Shown here piece after piece: positions 1-4,814 of a DNA stretch of 11,031 nucleotides. Made by a program: the position numbers and the translations under genes. The stretch is from Rhodospirillales bacterium (GTDB lineage: Bacteria > Pseudomonadota > Alphaproteobacteria > QKFK01 > SZUA-500). Under the pieces are notes generated by a model. That model ran no database searches. It saw nothing but the letters and a program-made list of their open reading frames with translations, and was not told the DNA's origin. The stretch's first letter is position 1; each line of letters opens with the position of its first letter. Where the stretch lies: contig QKFK01000259.1 in NCBI GenBank assembly GCA_003252195.1, positions 1 through 11,031 of the forward strand. Direction: 5' to 3'.

Positions 1-590
1 GCTCTTCTTAGTTCACTTATCATAAAAGCTGGGGTGATTACTTGGAGCGGGATATCATCTGGAGAATCTACAGTTGGAGATTTTGATAAATCCATAAATA
101 GAGCGATATCTTTTTTACGGGTATTTATAACCATAAATTTATGGATTGGCTTTATTGCAGCTTCTAACCCTGGCATTAACTCTACTTTTTCTTCCATAAT
201 TGGGCGCACGCCTTTATCCCATGATTCTTGGAAGGTCGGTCCCATGATAAACATAGTCATAAACAATGCAAGGCTTACAACTACAGTATTAGGAGGAGCG
301 GTGTTAGTTGCCAATGCGTGACGCAATATAGAAAAAACAATCACAATACGCGTAAATGATGTCATCATTACTAATATGCTTGGGGCTAATGACAGAACCG
401 TCATAATTAAGGTCATTTGAATGATACGACCTGTTGCAGTTCCATTATTAGTTGGACTGTCTAAATCTAGCGAAACAACTTGAGCAGAAGCTGAGGAGCT
501 AAACATCATAAATGCCCCAAAGAAAAAAGCTGACAACAATAACGAAGCCAACAAAATGCGCTTTTTATGTGATTTTATAAAATTAAGCAT
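1..590 (-). CDS. fliP: FliP, flagellar export gate protein (3' end outside window)
   Basis: FliP is the core subunit of the inner-membrane export gate (FliP5-FliQ4-FliR1) of the flagellar type III secretion system. About 196 codons are visible, out of roughly 245 in a usual FliP, so the last membrane helices lie beyond the left edge. Residues 1-36 look like a cleavable signal peptide: a basic start (K6, H8-R11), a hydrophobic core and an S-A-S-A end before Q37. FliP is known to carry one. The family block follows at about residues 70-110, with the elements LAPSILVMMTSFTRIVIVFS, a TAPPN segment, and then SLALFMTMFIMGP. A conserved ITPAFMISELRRA segment is the last part seen. The ATG at 590-588 overlaps the fliO stop by 8 bp and has a GAGGTG ribosome site at 606-601, so translation is coupled to fliO. 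Confidence 0.97.
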   Translation of the reverse strand, partial: MLNFIKSHKKRILLASLLLSAFFFGAFMMFSSSASAQVVSLDLDSPTNNGTATGRIIQMTLIMTVLSLAPSILVMMTSFTRIVIVFSILRHALATNTAPPNTVVVSLALFMTMFIMGPTFQESWDKGVRPIMEEKVELMPGLEAAIKPIHKFMVINTRKKDIALFMDLSKSPTVDSPDDIPLQVITPAFMISELRR

Positions 591-897
591 CGGCTTTTTT
601 CACCTCTTTAACATTTTCGTTAATCAAGCCCTCAAAATTTGGGGCATCAATACCTGATTCTAACAAAATATCTCCGTTAACACCTAAAAGAACGAGATGC
701 TCTTTATTATCTCTTTTAATCAGCACAACACTGCGGCGTGCATCTATCCTTAAAAAGTCGACCACCTTTAGGCGAGCCATTTTGTTTTTTATAGACATAT
801 TGGGGCTAGCATTTATTCCAAACTTTTTAGCAACCCATGCCATTAGAAAAATCAACCCTAATACAAATACTAATGCCAATAATGTCTGCATATACAT
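583..897 (-). CDS. fliO: FliO, flagellar export apparatus assembly factor
   Basis: FliO is a small bitopic membrane protein that helps FliP assemble into its ring; it is not part of the finished gate. This 104-residue protein has one N-terminal membrane helix (about residues 4-23), followed by a basic cytoplasmic stretch. After that comes the FliO pattern: hydrophobic beta segments around VVDFLRIDARRSVVLIKRDN and HLVLLGVNGDILLESG. The ID-x-RR...KRDN...HLLL pattern resembles the FliO domain of Alphaproteobacteria. The ATG at 897 has an AAGG about 9 bases upstream (910-907); a second in-frame ATG at 891 is possible. It lies between the orphan FlhB-C gene (77-bp gap) and fliP (8-bp overlap), which supports the call, since FliO itself is poorly conserved. 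Confidence 0.9.
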   Translation of the reverse strand: MYMQTLLALVFVLGLIFLMAWVAKKFGINASPNMSIKNKMARLKVVDFLRIDARRSVVLIKRDNKEHLVLLGVNGDILLESGIDAPNFEGLINENVKEVKKADA

Positions 898-975
898 ATT
901 CTACAACCTTATAAAGTAAACCATATTTAGTTTAATAAAGCACAAACGAATTAAAAGAGCAAACATTCTAAAAAG

Positions 976-1296
976 TTACTCTTTATTTTTATTTATAAAC
1001 TCTTTTTCATCAGGGTTAATCTCATGAATATATGACAATATTTCTGCCACCGCGGCAAATGCTTCTACAGGAATATCACTATCAATATCTATGGCTGATA
1101 ACATTTGAGCTAAATCAGCATCTTCTCTTACATTTACGCCCTTTTGAAAGGCAATTTCTAAAATCTGCTCAGCTAATTTTCCTCTACCGCTTGCTAAAAC
1201 AATAGGCACATCAGATATTTCTTTTTCAAAACCCAAAGCAACCGCAATATTGCGATTGTCTTTTTTGATTTTTTTGAATTTATTATCTTCTGTCAT
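976..1296 (-). CDS. Stand-alone FlhB C-terminal-domain protein (FlhX/FhlB-like)
   Basis: This protein of about 106 residues matches only the cytoplasmic C-terminal domain of FlhB, the export-specificity switch. It aligns with the C-terminus of the full FlhB in this window (3741-4814): IAVALGFEKE against YAVALQYDME, VPIVLASGRGKLAEQI against APVLVAKGLDFLALRI, and IPVEAFAAVAEILSYIHEIN against IPPEHFKAVAEVISYVMQLK. It has no membrane helices. The N-P-x-H autocleavage site is absent: the aligned place reads D-N-R-N. Similar proteins are known as FlhX in Helicobacter pylori, described as a spare part for the FlhB C-domain, and YlqH in Bacillus. An upstream in-frame ATG at 1335 lies inside the likely -10 box, so it should not be translated; the ATG at 1296 behind GAGAAG is chosen, and 1305 is also possible. 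It probably leads the fliO-fliP operon. The role is inferred from homology. Confidence 0.85.
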   Translation of the reverse strand: MTEDNKFKKIKKDNRNIAVALGFEKEISDVPIVLASGRGKLAEQILEIAFQKGVNVREDADLAQMLSAIDIDSDIPVEAFAAVAEILSYIHEINPDEKEFINKNKE

Positions 1297-1333
1297 GTAG
1301 CTTCTCATTACATATAAACATCGTCTAGATTGC

Positions 1334-1361
1334 ATTATACAGGCTTTTATTTTTCAAGCAA
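1334..1361 (-). promoter_or_regulatory. Sigma-70-type promoter of the FlhB-C/fliO/fliP cluster
   Basis: Read on the minus strand, TTGCTT (1361-1356) and a perfect TATAAT (1339-1334) are separated by 16 bases. Transcription would begin near 1327, leaving a leader of about 30 bases before the ATG at 1296. The position supports the downstream start, because the ATG at 1335 overlaps the -10 box. The promoter is inferred from consensus match only. Confidence 0.6.
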
Positions 1362-1379
1362 AACTAATATCTAAAAAAG

Positions 1380-1396
1380 TTGGCACAGCAATTGCA
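1380..1396 (+). promoter_or_regulatory. Sigma-54 (RpoN) promoter of the flgB operon
   Basis: The sequence TTGGCACAGCAATTGCA matches the -24/-12 consensus TTGGCACG-N4-TTGCA, with one base changed after GGCAC. The invariant GG (1382-1383) and GC (1394-1395) are separated by exactly 10 bases, as sigma-54 promoters need. Transcription would start near 1407, about 33 bases before the flgB ATG. Sigma-54 promoters need an enhancer-binding activator; in alphaproteobacterial flagellar systems this is usually FlbD, but no activator gene lies in this window and no enhancer site was recognised. Confidence 0.85.
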
Positions 1397-1439
1397 TTAA
1401 ACAATGGCATAAAACAAAAAACACTAATTGGGTGATAAA

Positions 1440-1895
1440 ATGGATTTACAAAGCATAACACTTTTTCAAATGGCAAACCAAAGAATGGACTGGCTCGCAA
1501 CCCGTCAAAAAGTTTTGTCTGAAAACATCGCTAATGCATCAACTCCTGATTATAAAGCTAAAGACATTAAAGATATTGATTTCTCTAAAGAATTAGCAAA
1601 AACAGGTGCTGTTAGCATGAAAACTACAAATCCAAATCACTTAAATGCAAATTCAAACTTAGTTCGCATGGATACAACAAATTCTATGCACATTGCACCT
1701 GCTAGAAACACAAGCAATTACAGAGAGTTTGATGTTAGAAAACCTTTTGAAATGACATTAGATGACAACGGCGTTGACATCGAAGAGCAAATGGTTAAAG
1801 TTAGCAAAACTAGAGAAAACTACATGTCATCAGCTAATATTTATCAAAAATATCAGTCAATGATCAATCTTTCTTTAGGTAAAGGCCTACAATAG
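1440..1895 (+). CDS. flgB: FlgB, flagellar proximal rod protein
   Basis: FlgB is one of the first rod proteins exported and lies next to FliE and the MS ring. The 151-residue product has the N-terminal rod-family helix (about residues 8-40) ending in the ENIANASTPDYKAKD motif shared by rod and hook proteins. The C-terminal helix contains DNGVDIEEQMVKVSKTRENY, which is typical of FlgB. There is no signal peptide, as expected for a type III substrate. The reading frame extends upstream to a TTG at 1428, but the ATG at 1440 is preferred: GGGTGAT lies just upstream at the right spacing, and the protein then starts with the usual M-D-L-x-S-I. It is the first gene after the sigma-54 promoter and is followed by flgC after 20 bp. 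Confidence 0.97.
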   Translation: MDLQSITLFQMANQRMDWLATRQKVLSENIANASTPDYKAKDIKDIDFSKELAKTGAVSMKTTNPNHLNANSNLVRMDTTNSMHIAPARNTSNYREFDVRKPFEMTLDDNGVDIEEQMVKVSKTRENYMSSANIYQKYQSMINLSLGKGLQ

Positions 1896-1915
1896 TCTGG
1901 TGATGGAGAAGTAAA

Positions 1916-2326
1916 ATGGGTGATTTATCATTAAGTACAGATATCGCAGTTGCAGGAATGAAGGCTCAAGCCAAACGTTTACGCGTTGTTTCAGAAAACC
2001 TTGCAAACTCAGATTCAGTTGCTCAAACACCAGGCGGAAAGCCTTATCAAAGACAATTAGTTACATTTAAAAATGTACTTGATAAAGAAAGTGGTGTAGA
2101 TTTAGTAAAGGTGGATAAAATCACCAAGGATAAAAGCGAATTTGAACGTAAATACGACCCTAATCACCCTGGTGCAGATGCTGACGGGTATGTTTTACAC
2201 CCAAACGTAAATCCTTTAATCGAAGTGATGGATATGAAAGAGGCTCAACGCACTTACGAAGCCAACTTAAACGTAGTTAAGGTTTCAAAAGAAATGATGT
2301 CTCGTACAATTGATATGCTTCAATAA
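1916..2326 (+). CDS. flgC: FlgC, flagellar proximal rod protein
   Basis: FlgC is a rod subunit built onto the FlgB/FliE base and exported by the flagellar type III apparatus. The protein has 136 residues, a normal length. It has the N-terminal rod helix ending in VVSENLANSDS, then TPGGKPYQRQLVTFKN, which is typical of FlgC. The middle part holds KYDPNHPGADADGYV followed by HPNVNPLIEVMDMKEAQRTY, and the C-terminal helix ends in KVSKEMMSRTIDMLQ, as in the family. The ATG is preceded by GGAGAAG about 6 bases upstream. It lies between flgB and fliE with short gaps of about 20 bp and no internal terminator. Confidence 0.98.
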   Translation: MGDLSLSTDIAVAGMKAQAKRLRVVSENLANSDSVAQTPGGKPYQRQLVTFKNVLDKESGVDLVKVDKITKDKSEFERKYDPNHPGADADGYVLHPNVNPLIEVMDMKEAQRTYEANLNVVKVSKEMMSRTIDMLQ

Positions 2327-2344
2327 TTTTAACGGAGGAATAAT

Positions 2345-2674
2345 ATGCCTGATATTAATTCAAATATTGCCAGTGCGTTATCTGCCTATCAGACAGCTAA
2401 TTCCGTTCCCGTTAGCCCAAGAGCTTCTGACAATGACGCGGTAGATATTGCCCCTCAGGGCATGTTCAAAGAGATGATTAAAAGCTCTATTGAACAAACT
2501 ATTGATGATTCAAGAAAAGCTGAAGAGCTCAGTAAACAAGCCATCGCAGGCAAAGCAGATATGAGAGATGTTGTAGCAGCGGTTACTAATGCAGAAATGG
2601 CATTACAAACTGTTGTTGCCGTACGTGACAGCGTAATTAAGGCATATCAAGAAGTTATGCGTATGCAAATATAA
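2345..2674 (+). CDS. fliE: FliE, MS-ring/export-gate to rod junction protein
   Basis: FliE links the export gate inside the MS ring to the proximal rod, and its export comes before assembly of the rest of the rod. The 109-residue product has a variable, low-complexity N-terminus rich in Ser, Ala and Asn, then a helical region (about residues 40-109). In the helical region are FKEMIKSSIEQTIDDSRKAE and a segment containing GKADMRDVVAAVTNAEMALQ, followed by TVVAVRDSVIKAYQEVMRMQI. This second half is the FliE signature. The start has the best ribosome site in the operon, GGAGG at 2334-2338 with 6 bases before the ATG. It follows flgC by 18 bp and precedes fliQ by 20 bp. Confidence 0.97.
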   Translation: MPDINSNIASALSAYQTANSVPVSPRASDNDAVDIAPQGMFKEMIKSSIEQTIDDSRKAEELSKQAIAGKADMRDVVAAVTNAEMALQTVVAVRDSVIKAYQEVMRMQI

Positions 2675-2694
2675 TATATCGGCGGAACAATTTT

Positions 2695-2961
2695 ATGAAC
2701 GAAACTATTATTGTAGAAATTGCCCGTGAAGGTATTTTCACCCTAATTAAGATGGTATCTCCTATGCTATTGGTAGCCATGATTATTGGTTTATCAGTAG
2801 GTATATTTCAAACACTCACCCAAATTCAAGAAATGACATTAACCTTTGTGCCAAAGATTATTGCTATTTTTGCCTCGCTTATTTTACTACTTCCGTTTAT
2901 GATATCCCAAATAAAGATTTTCAGCGAAAACATGTTTGACCGAATTATCGGCTTGGGATAG
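2695..2961 (+). CDS. fliQ: FliQ, flagellar export gate protein
   Basis: FliQ is a small subunit that wraps around the FliP-FliR core of the export gate in the inner membrane. The 88-residue product is of normal length. It has two membrane helices (about residues 14-37 and 50-73) joined by a short loop with the family signature QTLTQIQEMTLTFVPKI. The N-terminus, with E-x-x-x-E-A-R-E-G-like polarity before the first helix, and the C-terminal FDRIIGLG also fit. A GGCGGA-like ribosome site lies about 9 bases before the ATG. The gap to fliR is only 9 bp, so FliR is probably translationally coupled to it. Confidence 0.97.
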   Translation: MNETIIVEIAREGIFTLIKMVSPMLLVAMIIGLSVGIFQTLTQIQEMTLTFVPKIIAIFASLILLLPFMISQIKIFSENMFDRIIGLG

Positions 2962-2970
2962 TTTTTAATA

Positions 2971-3729
2971 ATGTTGGAACAGCTCCTTTCATTAGAAATA
3001 TATCAATTTATATTTGTATTCATCAGAATCGGTGCTTTTTTTGCGTTTGCACCAGGGTTTTCTACATCTTACGTTCCAATAAGAGCTAGGCTATCTATTG
3101 CTCTTGCGATATGCCTAATTGTAACCCCTGTAATTCACGATAAAATACCACCCCTTCCTCCTCAAGCATTTGAGCTTTTAAAAGAGGTTTTCTTTGAATC
3201 TACAATTGGTGTTTTTTATGCCTTTTTCATGCGCATGATGGTTAGTGCAGTAGATTTAGCTGGTGAAAAAATAAGTATGGCACTGAGCTTTAGTAACGCT
3301 CAAGCATTTGATGCAACAACAGACAACCAATCAATGCTTGTAACATCTTTAATGAGCTATACCGTAATCTTGATTATGTTTGCAACTAACACCCACTATC
3401 TAATGATAGAGGGAATTATTGAAAGTTATGATTTATTCAAACCAGGCATGCCACTTCCTGTGGATGATTTTGTTACATTTTTATCTGAAACTATGAATGA
3501 AAGTTTCATTATAGGGTTTAGAATATCAGCTCCTTTTATTATATTTTCTATTATTTTATATGGTTGCATGGGTCTGATTTCTAGACTTATGCCACAATTC
3601 CAAATATTCTTTCTAATGTTGCCATTACAGGTATATCTTGGTTTATCATTGTTTATGATTACTTTTCCAGTTATCATGACATGGTTTTTCAAGTATTATG
3701 AAAACGGATTATTATCTTTTATTAACTAA
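2971..3729 (+). CDS. fliR: FliR, flagellar export gate protein
   Basis: FliR is the single-copy subunit that completes the FliP5-FliQ4-FliR1 export gate and contacts FlhB. The protein has 252 residues, close to the family norm of about 250-260, and is strongly hydrophobic with about six membrane segments. Typical parts are an N-terminal helix around FIFVFIRIGAFFAFAPGF, the segment VPIRARLSIALAICLIVTP, and ISMALSFSNAQAFDATTDNQ in the middle, where the family often has a Q-x-(A/S)-x-x-x-D/N pattern before a helix. The C-terminal part, RLMPQFQIFFLMLPLQVYLG, is the best FliR marker. No good ribosome site lies before the ATG at 2971, so it probably relies on ribosomes ending fliQ 9 bp upstream. 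Confidence 0.96.
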   Translation: MLEQLLSLEIYQFIFVFIRIGAFFAFAPGFSTSYVPIRARLSIALAICLIVTPVIHDKIPPLPPQAFELLKEVFFESTIGVFYAFFMRMMVSAVDLAGEKISMALSFSNAQAFDATTDNQSMLVTSLMSYTVILIMFATNTHYLMIEGIIESYDLFKPGMPLPVDDFVTFLSETMNESFIIGFRISAPFIIFSIILYGCMGLISRLMPQFQIFFLMLPLQVYLGLSLFMITFPVIMTWFFKYYENGLLSFIN

Positions 3730-3740
3730 GCGCGTGAGAC

Positions 3741-4814
3741 ATGGCAGAAGAAGACGAATCCTCCAAAACGGAAGACCCGACAGACCGACGGTTAGCGAAA
3801 GCCCGTGAAGAAGGTGACGTACCCCTGTCACCTGAAGTTAAAAACTGGTTTGCAGTTTTAGCTATCATGACGGTTACATGGCTAATGGCTCCTTTTATGA
3901 TGAGCCAAACACGTGATTTTGGATTAAAATTCATATCAATCCCAGAACAACTACCCACTGATGCAAACGCCCTACAGCACTTAATAGCAGATACAGGATT
4001 AGCCCTCCTTAAGATTTTGATATTACCAATGGGGCTTATGATAGTTTTTGCATTTGCAGCCACAATTTCACAAATCGGCTTTTTATTCACGCCAAAAAAA
4101 CTAGAAGAACTTAAGTGGAATAAACTTAATATATTTGCAGCAGCCAAAGAATTTATTACGGTTAGAAAAATTGTCACAACCTTAAAAGATATCGCAAAAA
4201 TAACCATTGTTGCTATATTAGCCTACTCAGTTATTGCGTCTAAGCTAAAATTTATTCAGCTTTTGCCTTCAATGGAAATCATGCCCATATTAAAATATAT
4301 GCAAGATATATTAGTAACATTCTTTTTTGCGGTATTAATTGCAATGATTGTTATTGCTGGAGCTGACCTTGCTTACCAACGCTACCAGCACAAAAAGAAA
4401 AACAAAATGAGTAAGCAAGATATTAAAGACGAATACAAACAAACAGAAGGTGACCCTCACGTTAAGGCTCGTATTCGTTCTATTCGTATGGAAAAATATC
4501 GTAAACGCATGATGGAGAAAGTCCCAAATGCTAGCGTGGTTGTAACCAACCCTGAACACTATGCCGTGGCATTACAATATGATATGGAAACCATGGAAGC
4601 ACCAGTGTTAGTAGCTAAAGGTTTAGACTTTTTAGCTCTTCGCATTCGAGAGCTAGCAGAGGAAAATGAAGTTCCAATCGTACAAAACCCACCACTTGCG
4701 CGTGCTTTATTCGCATCCGTTGAGTTAGACATGGCAATTCCGCCTGAACATTTTAAGGCAGTAGCTGAGGTTATTAGTTATGTTATGCAGCTTAAACAAC
4801 AAATTCAGACCTGA
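3741..4814 (+). CDS. flhB: FlhB, flagellar export switch protein
   Basis: FlhB surrounds the export gate and changes its substrate preference from rod/hook to filament proteins after cleaving itself in the C-terminal domain. The product has 357 residues, near the usual 350-380. It begins with the family motif SSKTEDPT (residues 7-14) and has four membrane segments (about 35-54, 86-114, 152-170, 185-212), a linker with MSKQDIKDEYKQTEGDP (223-239), and the cytoplasmic switch domain. The cleavage site reads N270-P271-E272-H273, at the same place as N269-P-T-H in Salmonella, but with Glu for Thr. The catalytic Asn, Pro and His are kept, so cleavage is expected. The ribosome site is weak (GTGAG). 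It starts 11 bp after fliR, and its last 35 bp overlap cckA. Confidence 0.97.
   Translation: MAEEDESSKTEDPTDRRLAKAREEGDVPLSPEVKNWFAVLAIMTVTWLMAPFMMSQTRDFGLKFISIPEQLPTDANALQHLIADTGLALLKILILPMGLMIVFAFAATISQIGFLFTPKKLEELKWNKLNIFAAAKEFITVRKIVTTLKDIAKITIVAILAYSVIASKLKFIQLLPSMEIMPILKYMQDILVTFFFAVLIAMIVIAGADLAYQRYQHKKKNKMSKQDIKDEYKQTEGDPHVKARIRSIRMEKYRKRMMEKVPNASVVVTNPEHYAVALQYDMETMEAPVLVAKGLDFLALRIRELAEENEVPIVQNPPLARALFASVELDMAIPPEHFKAVAEVISYVMQLKQQIQT
4767..4782 (+). promoter_or_regulatory. Ribosome site of cckA inside flhB
   Basis: GAGG at 4767-4770 lies 9 bases before the ATG at 4780, inside the flhB coding region and out of its frame. It supports the 4780 start for the kinase. The next in-frame ATG would fall inside the first membrane helix, which makes a later start unlikely. 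Reading of flhB would end 32-34 bases past this start, which suggests translational coupling. Confidence 0.6.

Noticed and set aside
898..975. A possible CtrA site or promoter between the orphan FlhB-C gene and fliO
   Set aside because: The two TTAA motifs here are about 15 bases apart instead of 7, and no -10/-35 pair or hairpin terminator was found, so the genes were taken as one operon.
1297..1335. An upstream extension of the orphan FlhB-C gene to the ATG at 1335
   Set aside because: This ATG overlaps the TATAAT of the likely promoter, and the extra residues have no match to the FlhB domain.
1428..1439. A TTG start for flgB four codons upstream
   Set aside because: It would use up the GGGTGAT ribosome site, which is well placed for the ATG at 1440, and FlgB proteins do not have this extension.
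3722..4207. A 161-codon open frame on the minus strand, opposite flhB
   Set aside because: It is antisense to a well-supported gene, has no recognisable domain or ribosome site, and has the Ser/Ile-rich composition expected from an antisense frame.
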